From: Rhodococcus sp. SMB37
GTDB taxonomy: Bacteria > Actinomycetota > Actinomycetes > Mycobacteriales > Mycobacteriaceae
Assembly: GCF_004345605.1 (NCBI RefSeq)
Contig: NZ_SLVY01000006.1
Coordinates: forward strand, 288,216-352,215
Direction: 5' to 3'
DNA: 64,000 nucleotides
Shown here one piece after another: positions 55,630 through 64,000 of the stretch (positions are counted from its first letter, which is position 1; the number at the start of each line of letters is the position of its first letter). The position numbers and the translations under genes were made by a program. The notes below the pieces were generated by a model. It saw only the letters and a list, made by a program, of their open reading frames with translations. It had not been told where the DNA came from and did no database searches.

Positions 55630-58046
55630 GCGTCGGAGCGCTCGATGGTCTGCGTGTCGTCGAACTTGCCACCGGCATTGCCGCGCCCTTCGCGGCGCGA
55701 CTGCTCGCCGATCTGGGAGCCGATGTCGTCAAGGTCGAAGGCCCCGAGGGGGATCCCCTGCGGAGGGAGGGCCCCTTCGCTCCCACCGACCCGAAACACG
55801 TCGATGGCGGCCTGTTCGGATACGTCTCGGCGAACAAACGCGGGATCGTGGTCGACCCGTCCGAGACCGAGCGGATCGGGAACCTCGTCGCAGGCGCCGA
55901 CATCCTGGTGGAGAACTTCGGACCGGGTGGACTCGAGGTCCGAGGACTAGCGCCGGAACTGCTGCGCAAGAACAATCCCGGTCTGGTGATTGCGCGTCTG
56001 TCGAACTTCGGCCAGGACGGTCCCGACGCGCACCTACCTGCAACAGACCTGACGCTGCAGGCTCGTGCGGGCTGGGTCGCCGCCCGCGGAGGGTACTCCT
56101 CGGCACCTACCAAAGTCGGTGGCGCCTACCTGGACTTCATTGCGGGCACCTATTTGGCAGTGGGGATCCTCACCGCGGTCGAGACTGCCCGGAGCACCGG
56201 CCGCGGAAGCGATGTGGACACCTCGCTGCTCGAATGTGCGCACTCGGCCACGTCGTTTCCGGTGCTCACCAACGGAGTTCTGGCGAGGATGGGCCGAGGC
56301 CCCAACAGTCCCGGCCATGTGCTCCTCGGGGTCAAACCGTGCGCCGACGGCTGGGTCGGCATCAACGTCCTCACCGGACAGCAGTGGCGCGACGTGTGCC
56401 TCCTCGTCGGCGCGGAGGAATACGCCGACAAGCAGGACGAACTGCGTACCGGTGGGCCGGACCGCGCGGACTTCGAAGCCCGTGTCGATGCCTGGCTTGC
56501 GGACCAGCGCGCCGAGGACGTCGTCGAACTGTGCCAGGCCTTGCGTATCCCGGCTGTCCCGGTGCACGACGGTGCATCCATCGTGCGAAGCGCGCAGTGG
56601 ACCGAACGCGGGTTCTTCACCCGTGCCGCCTCCCGGAACGGGGAATTCCTTCACCCATCTTTTCCGTGGCGACTGTCCGGCAGCCCCGCACAGTGGCACC
56701 GGCCCGCGCCGCGACTGGGGGAGCACACCGACGAGGTGCTCGTGGCGCCCTGGCCACGTCGCCTGCCGCCCGCAGTCACACCGGGTGCCGATCCACAGCG
56801 CCCGCTGGCAGGACTGCGGGTCCTGGACCTGGGCACATTCTGGGCCGGCGGCGCGTGTGGCACGTACCTCGGTGCAATGGGCGCCGATGTCGTCAAGATC
56901 GAATCCCTGCAGCGGCCGGACGGTTTCCGATTCAACATGTCCGGGCCCGCGCTCGGCCCCCGATGGTACGAGTTCGGTCGCTTCCGAGCGGTCAACCTCA
57001 ACAAACGGTCACTCACACTGGACCTCACCCGTGACGAGGGTCGGGAACTGCTCGAGCAACTCCTCGCCTCCGCGGACGTCCTCCTGGAGAACTATTCGGC
57101 GCGCGTGATCGAGACACTCGGCTTCGGCTGGGACCGCGTTCGCGACATCAACCCGAACATCGTCATGGTTCGCATGCCGGGGTACGGCCTCGAAGGACCC
57201 TGGCGCGACTACGTCGGCTGGGGCAACGCGTTCGAACAGGTATCCGGGCAGTCGTATGTCAGTGGTCCTCCTGACGGGAAACCGCAGACTCCCGGCGGTT
57301 ATACGGACCCGCTCGTCGCGATGCACGGCGTGGTCGCGACGCTCGCCGCCCTGGAACATCGGCGTCGAGGTGGCGGTGGACAATTGGTCGAGGTATGCCA
57401 GATCGAGGTCGGAGCAACTGCGTGCCCGGAACCGGTCATTCACCATTCGATGACAGGGGAGATTCGGCATCGCGTCGGAAATCGGAGCGTCTCGGCTGCG
57501 CCGCAGGGCGTGTACCCCACAACCGACGGCTGGATCGCCCTATCGGTGCGCGACAACGCAGAGTGGAACGCACTGCTCGAGGCGCTCGGCCCGGACCGCT
57601 TCGGGGATCCGGACTTCGCCACACCGGAAGGCCGTCATGCAGCACATGATCGGCTCGACGCTCTGTTGGCCGACACCACATCGCTGCATGAAGTGGCCTA
57701 CCTGACGAAACTTCTGTCGAACAACGGCGTTCCCGCAGCCAAGGTCGCCGGCAGCAGTGATTATCTGCAGGACCCCCAACTGTCGCATCGGAAGTACTAC
57801 GAAACCTTCGACCACGATGACGCCGGCCCCGACTGGTACCAGGGCTGGCCCATGAGATTCTCCGTCGGACCCGAGCGCTTCCACCGCAGCGGTACGCCCA
57901 CGCTCGGGCGGCACAATCGGGAAATTCTCGGCGGTGAACTCGGACTCGACGACGACGAACTGGCAGCACTCGAGCAGAACGGAATCATCGGAACCGTGCC
58001 CACGGAACTGCAACTGTCCCCTTCCGGATCGGCGGAGAAGCGATGA
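55626..58046 (+). CDS. Tandem-fused family III CoA transferase, both active sites kept
   Basis: GTG 55626 starts an 806-aa protein with two CaiB-like units, residues about 1-385 and 395-790. Both carry the nucleophile Asp (Asp170 in YLDFIAGTY; Asp561 in YTDPLVAMHG) and a GADVVK nucleotide turn. The fused dimer at 20057 has lost the Asp in its first half, so the two fusions differ in function. Two complete sites in one chain could serve different acids or allow pseudo-dimer asymmetry. Overlaps with the neighbours on both sides indicate tight coupling to acyl-CoA dehydrogenase and thioesterase. Confidence 0.85.
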   Translation: MSVGALDGLRVVELATGIAAPFAARLLADLGADVVKVEGPEGDPLRREGPFAPTDPKHVDGGLFGYVSANKRGIVVDPSETERIGNLVAGADILVENFGPGGLEVRGLAPELLRKNNPGLVIARLSNFGQDGPDAHLPATDLTLQARAGWVAARGGYSSAPTKVGGAYLDFIAGTYLAVGILTAVETARSTGRGSDVDTSLLECAHSATSFPVLTNGVLARMGRGPNSPGHVLLGVKPCADGWVGINVLTGQQWRDVCLLVGAEEYADKQDELRTGGPDRADFEARVDAWLADQRAEDVVELCQALRIPAVPVHDGASIVRSAQWTERGFFTRAASRNGEFLHPSFPWRLSGSPAQWHRPAPRLGEHTDEVLVAPWPRRLPPAVTPGADPQRPLAGLRVLDLGTFWAGGACGTYLGAMGADVVKIESLQRPDGFRFNMSGPALGPRWYEFGRFRAVNLNKRSLTLDLTRDEGRELLEQLLASADVLLENYSARVIETLGFGWDRVRDINPNIVMVRMPGYGLEGPWRDYVGWGNAFEQVSGQSYVSGPPDGKPQTPGGYTDPLVAMHGVVATLAALEHRRRGGGGQLVEVCQIEVGATACPEPVIHHSMTGEIRHRVGNRSVSAAPQGVYPTTDGWIALSVRDNAEWNALLEALGPDRFGDPDFATPEGRHAAHDRLDALLADTTSLHEVAYLTKLLSNNGVPAAKVAGSSDYLQDPQLSHRKYYETFDHDDAGPDWYQGWPMRFSVGPERFHRSGTPTLGRHNREILGGELGLDDDELAALEQNGIIGTVPTELQLSPSGSAEKR

Positions 58047-58639
58047 CCGGACAGGTCGGGACGGATGCTGCGGTCAGCAAGGGCGGGAACGAATTCGAAA
58101 CCCTCGTCGCCGAGTTCCGTCGGATGCATGCTGCCCTGTGCGCCGCGGCCCCGGACCGGGAATTGATGGCGACGCTGCAGCGCGAGTTCCGTGATGCCGC
58201 GGATCGACTCGAGTCCTCCCGGCAGCTGGTGGAGGATGATCGTGCGTCTCGTCGGATAGGGATGAGCTCGCGTGGCCATCCCACCCTGGTGCCGTTCGAT
58301 GTCGAATACCTCGACGAGCACACCTTCCGCGCTACCGTCGAGTTCAGCGACGTACACCTCGGAGGCAACGGTGCGGTTCACGGCGGTATGATACCGCTGC
58401 TGTTCGATGACTTTCTCGGTATGTTCGTTAGCGAGAAGGGGCAACCACACTCGCGCACAGCCTTTCTGAAGGTCAACTACCGCAAGATCACCCCTGTCTA
58501 CAGGCCACTGCTGGTGGAAGGGACAATCGATCGGATAGAGGGCCGCAAGACCTGGGTATCCGGCCGCTTGTACCACGGCCCCGATGTGACGGCCGATGCC
58601 GAAGCTCTGTTCGTCCGATTGCTTCCAGGTCAGCCGTAA
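58043..58639 (+). CDS. PaaI-like hot-dog acyl-CoA thioesterase
   Basis: A 198-aa protein with an N-terminal helical region of about 80 residues and a hot-dog domain with GNGAVHGGMIPLLFDD, the HGG motif of PaaI/YigI-type thioesterases. It hydrolyses acyl-CoAs and can free CoA from dead-end intermediates. The long N-terminal helix is unusual for the family. It overlaps the CoA transferase by ATGA. Confidence 0.8.
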   Translation: MTGQVGTDAAVSKGGNEFETLVAEFRRMHAALCAAAPDRELMATLQREFRDAADRLESSRQLVEDDRASRRIGMSSRGHPTLVPFDVEYLDEHTFRATVEFSDVHLGGNGAVHGGMIPLLFDDFLGMFVSEKGQPHSRTAFLKVNYRKITPVYRPLLVEGTIDRIEGRKTWVSGRLYHGPDVTADAEALFVRLLPGQP

Positions 58640-58701
58640 CCCATTCCGCCGCACGACTTGCGGATGTCGGTCTTCAGAACGCGACGAGAAAAGGAGAGCC
58701 T

Positions 58702-59592
58702 GTGGTGTCAATGCAATTCGGCGTCTTCGTACCCCAGTTCCGGATCGATGTCAGTGGCATGCGGGCTCGTGCAGTTGCTGCCGAACACGCCGGATTCGAT
58801 TCCTTCTGGCTTATGGATCATCTCTACTCGCCCGGAGGAAGGCCTACGGACAGCCTCGAAAGCTGGACATTGCTGACCATGCTCGCCGGTGCCACCTCCA
58901 CGATCCGACTCGGTCATCTTGTGGGCTGCAACCCGCTTCGTCATCCTGCACTGCTGTCGAAGATGGCGGCAACTGTCGACAACATCAGTGGAGGGCGACT
59001 CGACCTGGGACTCGGGTGGGGGTCGGTCGAGGCGGAATTCGACATGTTCGGCATCCCGGTGGGATCAGGTCGTGAACGCGCGGAGGCCTTGGGGGAGACC
59101 ATCGAGATCTTCCGGAAGATGTGCAACGGGGAACCGTTCGACTACGACGGCCGCCATTTTCGGCTTCGTGGCGCGTACGGATTACCGGCCCCAGTGCAAA
59201 GCCGCATTCCGATCCATATCGGCGGTGGTGGGAAGCAACTGACGATGCCGCTTGTGGCGGAACACGCCGACTGGTGGAACTGTCTGGGGAGTGCCCGGCA
59301 CCGGATCGACGAGTTGGCGCCACTGCGCGGGCAGGCACGGATCTCTGCGCAGTACGCAGTGGGGTTCGCGCAGAGTAGGGAGCAGATTCCGGACGTGGCG
59401 GCCGCGACGGCACGTCGGATGCCTGACCAGAGTTGGGGTGCACCACTTGTAGGAACAGCGGATATGCTGATCGACCAGTTGAACGAGGAACGTCAGCGCG
59501 GTGTGGAACTGTTCGTTCTCCGGTTCCACGACTTCGCCGCACCGGAGACTCTCGAACGGTTCGGTCGCGACGTGATCACAAAGTTGTCGTGA
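58702..59592 (+). CDS. Luciferase-like (LLM class) oxidoreductase
   Basis: GTG 58702 is five bases after AAGGAG; 296 aa. Segments RAVAAEHAGFDSFWLMDHLY, NISGGRLDLGLGWGSVEAEF and IPIHIGGGGKQLTMPLVAEH are typical of F420-dependent LLM proteins. It is a second member with limited similarity to the 52383 product, so they probably act at different steps. Confidence 0.82.
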   Translation: MVSMQFGVFVPQFRIDVSGMRARAVAAEHAGFDSFWLMDHLYSPGGRPTDSLESWTLLTMLAGATSTIRLGHLVGCNPLRHPALLSKMAATVDNISGGRLDLGLGWGSVEAEFDMFGIPVGSGRERAEALGETIEIFRKMCNGEPFDYDGRHFRLRGAYGLPAPVQSRIPIHIGGGGKQLTMPLVAEHADWWNCLGSARHRIDELAPLRGQARISAQYAVGFAQSREQIPDVAAATARRMPDQSWGAPLVGTADMLIDQLNEERQRGVELFVLRFHDFAAPETLERFGRDVITKLS

Positions 59593-59647
59593 ATCGCCTT
59601 GGCCGGTGAGGGTTCTTCCCTGCCGCCCCCGAAATCAGGAGACTCGA

Positions 59648-60409
59648 ATGTCGGAAACTTTGAAGGATAGGCGCATCATCGTCACCGGAGGCGCGAGCGG
59701 GATGGGTGAGGGGCTCGTCCGGGGACTCCCCGGTCTCGGCGCCGACGTCGTGTCGCTCGACGTCTCCGAACGGGAAGGGCGTGAGATCGCTGAGGCGAGC
59801 AAGGCGGGGTTCGTGCAATGCGATGTTGCGGACCAGGGCTCGGTCGAGGCAGCTCTCACTCGAGCGGTTGAGATCCTGGGCGGCCTCGATGTGCTGATTC
59901 ACGCTGCGGGTATCGCTCCGGGAGGAGCGGCCGAGGACATTCCCCTCGACACGTGGAATCGGGTCATGAGCATCAATGCGACGGGCACGTTTCTTACGAA
60001 TCAGGCGGCCTTTCGCCACCTGAAGGACAATGGCGGGCAGGTAATCAACTTTGCATCCGCCGCGGGCGTCCAGGGTTTGAAGAACAAGGCTGCATACTCG
60101 GCGAGCAAGGGTGCAGTAGTCGCCTGGACCCGCACTGCGGCTCAGGAGTGGGGCAAGTACGGCATCACGGTCAACGCTATTGCCCCTGCCATCTGGACCC
60201 CCATGTACGACAAGACCCGCGCAGCGATGACATCGGAGCAGGTGGCAGCCCACGACGCCCACATGGCCACCGCGGTACCGCTTGGAGGAAAGCTCGGTGA
60301 CGTCGAGAAGGACTTCGTCCCGGTACTTGCCTTCCTATCGAGCCCAGGAGCCCGGTTCATGACGGGCCAGGTGTTCCCCGTCGATGGCGGTACCTTGATG
60401 ATGCGGTAA
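59648..60409 (+). CDS. Short-chain dehydrogenase/reductase
   Basis: A 253-aa classical SDR: cofactor loop TGGASGMGEG, NAG-like HAAGIAPGG, catalytic Ser in NFASAAGVQG and YSASK (Tyr/Lys). The C-terminal MTGQVFPVDGG is the standard dimer motif. It oxidises a hydroxyl or reduces a ketone with NAD(P). It is the last intact gene of the island before the mobile-element region. Confidence 0.88.
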   Translation: MSETLKDRRIIVTGGASGMGEGLVRGLPGLGADVVSLDVSEREGREIAEASKAGFVQCDVADQGSVEAALTRAVEILGGLDVLIHAAGIAPGGAAEDIPLDTWNRVMSINATGTFLTNQAAFRHLKDNGGQVINFASAAGVQGLKNKAAYSASKGAVVAWTRTAAQEWGKYGITVNAIAPAIWTPMYDKTRAAMTSEQVAAHDAHMATAVPLGGKLGDVEKDFVPVLAFLSSPGARFMTGQVFPVDGGTLMMR

Positions 60410-60428
60410 ATCGAAACTGCGGGCGGAC

Positions 60429-60700
60429 TCAATGAATTCGGACACACCCTAGCCGACCTGATCCACACCCGTCGCACCCGGAATATCCCGTTACGGTGCC
60501 ATCGGACCAGTAGGTGGTGATCGGTCCCAATTCCATTTGGTAGTCCGCGAAGTAGGGGTTCCACGGGCCGCATCCGGGACCGGTTCTCGACAGTAGACTC
60601 GACATGCATGTCGACGAAGGTCGGAGCAGGATCGGTGTATCCGCAATACGCAGGGTCCACGAAATATTGAAGACCGAGAGCGCGGTTTTCGCGCGACGGA
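60429..60700 (-). pseudogene. Degenerate protein-coding remnant, family unknown
   Basis: On the minus strand one frame reads LQYFVDPAYCGYTDPAPTF, then after a frameshift near 60585 a second frame continues GPWNPYFADYQMELGPITTY and ends at a stop at 60429. Aromatic-, Cys- and Gly-rich residues look like a secreted actinobacterial protein. It has no start and no intact frame. I do not recognise the family. Confidence 0.35.
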
Positions 60701-60713
60701 AGTTAACCGCCGA

Positions 60714-60939
60714 CTGCGGTGATCGTCGACTACATTGAAGCTCACCGTTCTCGTTTCGGCGTCGACCCGATCTGTGCCGTGCTCACCGAACACGGCATCA
60801 GCATCGCCCCGTCCACCTACTACAGGCCAAGGCGCGCGGACGCATCTCCGTAGCGCAACTGGCCGATTCCTACGCCGCGAACGCCGTCCACACGGTGTTC
60901 GTCACCAACAAGCGTGTCTACGGTGCCCGCAAACTCTGA
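60714..60939 (+). pseudogene. IS3-family transposase (orfB) fragment
   Basis: The translation reads VIVDYIEAHRSRFGVDPICA and HGISIAPSTYY, then, after a frameshift near 60830, AQLADSYAANAVHTVFVTNK and VYGARKL. This is the N-terminal part of an IS3-type orfB. The catalytic DDE domain is missing. It is a relic from an insertion different from the IS3 element that follows. Confidence 0.7.
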
Positions 60940-60991
60940 TCGGCCCAGGGATTTCGGACGGTGGACCCGCTTAGAACAGGGGCCTACTGAA

Positions 60992-61268
60992 ATGAGTCCG
61001 ACCAGCATGAGCAGATCACGGCGATCCTTCTCGGCAGAGTTCAAGGACGAACTGTGCCGCGAGGTGATCGACTCGTCGAAACCGGTCAGTGAAGTCGCCA
61101 AGGCGTACGGGGTCGGCGACGACAGTCTGCGGCGGTGGCTTAGCAAGTATCGTGAGACACACGGCGGCGGCCCGGCGAGCGAACTGACGCTGACCGAGCG
61201 TGCTCGTCTGGCGCAGCTCGAACGCGAGAATCGGGAACTGCGGGCCGAGGCAGCCTTCTTGAAAAAAG
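60992..61268 (+). CDS. IS3-family transposase OrfA, exon 1
   Basis: ATG 60992 starts a helix-turn-helix OrfA (SRRSFSAEFKDELCREVIDS, KPVSEVAKAYGVGDDSLRRW) followed by a leucine-zipper-like ARLAQLERENRELRAEAAFL. The frame reads AAFLKK and then meets the intron. Without splicing the protein ends 10 residues later (GVPRTWEVA). Joined to 63192 it continues ASAYFAAHHQR and stops at 63226, the normal OrfA end. OrfA binds the element ends and helps OrfB. Confidence 0.78.
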
Positions 61269-61850
61269 GTGTGCCACGAACATGGGAGGTCGCATGACGT
61301 AGGACATGCGGACGATCGTGGTGTTGCGTGAATGATGAAGGAGTTGTGGCCCTTCGGAGTCGCCAGTCGGGTGGGAGGCTTCAAACCACCTCATGCTGCG
61401 TTGGCTGAAGACCGTCGTGGTGAGCGATGAGGAAAAGGCGCTGGTAGAAGCGTCAGGCGGGGATCAGGAAGACGAACGCGAGTGAATCGCTGACGACGTG
61501 TCGAAATGGATGAGACGACATCGAAACCGGAGCTTCTTTTTGGCGCCGGGATGAATCTGGCGGGTGTCCCGACTTCTGGCCAGGTGGTGTCCGGCATGGA
61601 GGCGACGTGATCCTGATCTGCGGCGTTCCCGCGGAACGTGGGAAGGCACGCCCCGATACTGCGCTCGCTTCGGCGAGGCGAGAGGGAGCGCGGCGAGCAG
61701 CAGAAACTGTGAGCCGCTGAGTACCGAGGCGGGGTGTGCCGGCGGACCGGTTCGTAGTAGTGGTGAAGCACCTGTAACGGGTGTGGAGCGAAGGGGCCGG
61801 ACCATCCGGGTTGGTGAAGCAGTCAACCGGCAGTGACCGGGAGGAGCTGG

Positions 61851-63117
61851 ATGAAGCAATCGAAATCGCTGGGAAAACCGTTCGAGATATCGAAATGGGC
61901 CGTGGCAGAGGCGTATCGTAGGGTCAAGGCCAACAAGGGTGCCGCCGGGGTCGATGGGCAATCCGTCGAGGAGCTCGAAGCCGACCTGAAGGACAACCTC
62001 TACAAGGTGTGGAATCGGATGTCGTCGGGGACATATTTTCCGCCGCCTGTTCGGGCGGTGGAGATCCCGAAGGCCGGTGGCGGTGTTCGAGTGTTGGGTG
62101 TGCCGACGGTCGCGGACAGGGTCGCGCAGACGGTGGTGGCCATGGAGTTGGAGGATCGGGTGGAGCCGCTGTTCCATCCGGACTCGTACGGATATCGCCC
62201 GAAGCGGTCGGCGTTGGATGCGGTTGCGGCATGTCGTACGCGGTGTTTCGAGAAAGAGTGGGTGCTCGATCTGGACACCCGCAAGTTTCTTCGACACCGT
62301 TGATCACGAACTGATGATCACAGCGGTCCGGGCGAACACCGACCAGGAGTGGGTGGTGTTGTATGTGCGGCGGTGGCTGTCGGCTCCGCTGCAACGTCCG
62401 GACGGGACGCTCGAGGAGCGGGATCGGGGGACGCCGCAGGGGTCCGCGGTCTCGCCGATTTTGGCGAACCTGTTCATGCACTACGCGTTCGATATGTGGA
62501 TGGCCCGGAAGTTCCCGGACATCGGATTCGAACGGTATGTGGATGACGCGGTGATCCATTGTGTCAGTGAGCGGCAGGCGGTCATGATCAGGACCGCGAT
62601 CGGGGAGCGTTTCGCCGAGGTGGGGTTGGAGCTGCATCCGGACAAGACGAAAATCGTCTACTGCCGGGACGAGAACAGGCGGACGCTCGACTACGAGCAC
62701 ACCTCGTTCACGTTTCTCGGCTACGAATTCCGGATGCGGTCGGCGCGCAACAAACGCGGGGAGTTGTTCACCTCGTTTCTGCCTGCCATCAGCCGCGATG
62801 CGGAGAAGCGCATCAACCGGGAGGTCCGCAGATGGCGCCTGCACCGACACACGGACTGGACTCTGGGCCGGATCGTGCGATGGATCAATCCCATCGTGCG
62901 GGGCTGGTTGCAGTATTACGGCCGGTTCTACCGGATGAAACTGTATGCGCTGTGCAAACGCATCAACACCTACTTGGTGCGGTGGGCTCGTAAGAAGTAT
63001 CGGCGGTTACACGGGTTCAAGAAGGTCAATTCCTGGTGGAAAGCGGTGGGGGAGCGTCATCCTCGATTGTTTGCTCACTGGGGGTATACCCGTGGTTTCA
63101 TGGCGACTGGATGGTAG
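61851..63117 (+). pseudogene. Group II intron reverse transcriptase/maturase, frameshifted
   Basis: ATG 61851 after GGGAGGAG begins KPFEISKWAVAEAYRRVKAN and continues through RT blocks to VLDLDTRKF, then runs into a stop at 62303. One extra T near 62285 shifts the frame; the +1 frame continues FFDTVDHELM, GTPQGSAVSPILANLFMHYA, the RT active site RYVDD, and the maturase (X) domain up to GYTRGFMATGW at 63117. Typical members have a single frame of about 420 residues. The enzyme is inactive unless the base is a sequencing error. No endonuclease (HNH) motif is seen. Confidence 0.85.
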
Positions 63118-63191
63118 GAGCCGTGTGACGGGAGACTGTCACGCACGGTTCTGTGAGAGCCCGGGGGTGCGATTCCCCCGGGCCACTCGAC
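63118..63191 (+). ncRNA. Group II intron domains V and VI
   Basis: Domain V (63118-63151) begins GAGCCGTGTGACGG and ends CACGCACGGTTC, folding into the conserved two-part stem with a GAGA loop. Domain VI is a 9-bp G/C hairpin (63159-63183) with the branch-point A at 63185. These are the catalytic parts of the ribozyme. Confidence 0.85.
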
Positions 63192-63226
63192 CCTCGGCGT
63201 ACTTCGCCGCTCACCATCAACGGTAG
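63192..63226 (+). CDS. IS3-family transposase OrfA, exon 2
   Basis: The 35 bases after the intron supply ASAYFAAHHQR and the TAG stop once joined to the G at 61268. This C-terminus is the usual end of this OrfA subfamily. It overlaps the orfB frame, as expected for IS3 -1 frameshifting. Confidence 0.75.
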
Positions 63227-63908
63227 AGAAGTATGCGTTGATGGCCGCGGAGTGCGCCGGCACAGCGATCACCCGGATGGCATCCCTGATGGGTGTCTCG
63301 GTCTCGGGATACTACAAGCACGTAAAATCGATGACAGCAACGCAATTGAATCCTGCACGGCAACGTCGAGAAGAGTTGGCGGTGCGAATCGAGTCGATCC
63401 ACAAGGACTCCCACGGGGTATACGGATCACCGCGGATCACTGCCGAACTGCGTGCACGGGGCGAGCGTGTGAGCACGAAAACCGTCGCGAAAGTGATGGC
63501 GCAGCGCGGTCTGGTCGGGATCAGCCCGCGCACTTTCGCGCCGCCGACCACGATCGTCGACCCGTTCGCGACGTTCCCGCCGGATCTGGTCCAACGGATC
63601 TTCGATCAGGGCCGCACCGATGCGGTGTAGACATCCGATATCACCTACCTGACCTGCGGTGAAGGTGACATGTACCTGTGCGTGATCAAAGACGAGCACT
63701 CCAAACGGGCGTTGGGGTGGGCGGTCGCCGATCATATGCGCACCGAGTTGGTGACCGCGGCGGTCGAGATGGCCGTCAGGACACGACGCGGTCGGGTGGC
63801 GGGCACAATTATGCACTCGGACAGAGGTTCTCAGTACACCGCCGCGGTGATGGCCCGGGTCTGCGATCGGCACGGTCTGCTGCGGTCGATGGGCCGGACC
63901 GGGGTGTG
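63226..63908 (+). pseudogene. IS3-family transposase OrfB, nonsense-mutated and truncated
   Basis: The frame reads EKYALMAAECAGTAITRMAS and KDSHGVYGSPRITAELRARG, with the DDE domain from TSDITYLT (first Asp) to MHSDRGSQYTAAV (second Asp). The codon before TSDITYLT is TAG (63628-63630) where Trp is normal, so the protein ends there. Beyond GRTGVC (about 63908) the sequence no longer matches and the catalytic Glu is lost. The transposase is dead. Confidence 0.8.
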
Positions 63909-64000
63909 CCTGTTGACCGGCTAATCCACCAGATCGTTACCCACAGATCGACACGCCGACGCCGGAAATGCTTGACCACCATCGACGACAGCGTTACACC

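Larger units (their letters stand above)
61269..63191 (+). mobile_element. Group II intron
   Basis: The 5' end is GTGTGCC (GUGYG consensus). The 3' end is a 34-base domain V (63118-63151, closing on a GAGA tetraloop) and a domain VI hairpin (63159-63183) with an unpaired A at 63185, seven bases before the terminal AC (AY rule). Removing 61269-63191 joins AAAAAAG to CCTCGGCG and restores the OrfA frame exactly. Bases 61298-61850 hold domains I-IV and no other gene. The intron encodes a reverse transcriptase that carries a frameshift. Confidence 0.88.
60992..63908 (+). mobile_element. IS3-family element interrupted by a group II intron
   Basis: OrfA (60992-61268, then 63192-63226) and orfB (63226-63908) of one IS3-family element are separated by the 1923-base intron at 61269-63191. 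Both ends of the element are uncertain. Its right part is lost, because the orfB sequence stops matching near 63909. The element lies at the edge of the catabolic island. Confidence 0.75.

Noticed and set aside
63900..64000. A second insertion at the right edge
   Set aside because: OrfB homology ends near 63908, but only about 90 bases remain and they show no recognisable element end.
1..64000. CRISPR arrays, tRNA and rRNA genes, replication origin
   Set aside because: No regularly spaced direct repeats, cloverleaf sequences, rRNA segments or DnaA-box clusters were noticed on reading through.

Overview
The window is high-GC DNA with tightly packed genes, many of them overlapping by ATGA or GTGA. 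It looks like a mycolic-acid actinobacterium of the Rhodococcus/Gordonia/Mycobacterium type. Supporting features are an FprB-type ferredoxin-NADP reductase, KorA/KorB, a nicotinoprotein (NDMA-type) alcohol dehydrogenase of the mycofactocin-associated kind, two luciferase-like (F420/FMN) oxidoreductases, and very many CoA transferases, acyl-CoA dehydrogenases and Ltp-type thiolases. The genus is an inference. Almost all of the first 60.4 kb is one catabolic island. No ribosomal, tRNA or CRISPR locus was seen.

Layout. (1) 1-8390 (+): KstD-like flavoprotein, two family III CoA transferases (one with the racemase H/D pair), a split MaoC pair, a DUF35 protein and an Ltp-like thiolase (resembling ChsH1-ChsH2-Ltp2 of steroid side-chain removal), then an MhpA-like flavin hydroxylase. 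(2) 8649-12531 (+): GntR regulator, a 35-residue peptide coupled to a Baeyer-Villiger monooxygenase, and an esterase. (3) 12880-18839: fprB (-), a cytochrome P450 remnant (-), two metallo-beta-lactamase-fold proteins (-), a DUF2889 protein (+), a small ferredoxin (-) and a tyrosine phosphatase (-). (4) 19197-27924 (+): crotonase, a tandem-fused CoA transferase, a racemase-like CoA transferase, an orphan solute-binding lipoprotein, aldehyde dehydrogenase and alcohol dehydrogenase. (5) 28013-35581 (-): ligase, Ltp-like thiolase and an acyl-CoA dehydrogenase pair; then aldolase, hydratase and C-C hydrolase of a meta-cleavage lower pathway. (6) 35851-46412 (+): a 109-aa unknown protein, Ltp, DUF35, Rieske dioxygenase alpha and beta, CoA ligase, a ligase-crotonase fusion, aldehyde dehydrogenase and thiolase. 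(7) 46531-60409 (+): hydrolase, korAB, flavin reductase, three acyl-CoA dehydrogenases, two luciferase-like enzymes, a second fused CoA transferase, thioesterase and SDR. (8) 60410-64000: degenerate fragments, then an IS3-family element interrupted by a group II intron.

How it may work together (inference). A carboxylic acid is activated to a CoA ester, racemised if it is alpha-methyl branched, and its side chain shortened by acyl-CoA dehydrogenases, MaoC hydratase and Ltp/DUF35 retro-aldolases. The Ltp-DUF35-Rieske alpha-beta-ligase operon has the same gene content as the ipf system, which removes the acid side chain of ibuprofen-type aryl acids by dioxygenating the aryl-acyl-CoA to leave a catechol. 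The divergent C-C hydrolase, hydratase and aldolase would process a ring-cleaved catechol, although no extradiol dioxygenase lies in the window. A repeated palindrome TGAC-N6-GTCA precedes eight transcription units on both strands. At four of them it sits in the same position between plausible -35 and -10 hexamers, suggesting one repressor, encoded outside the window, controls the whole island.
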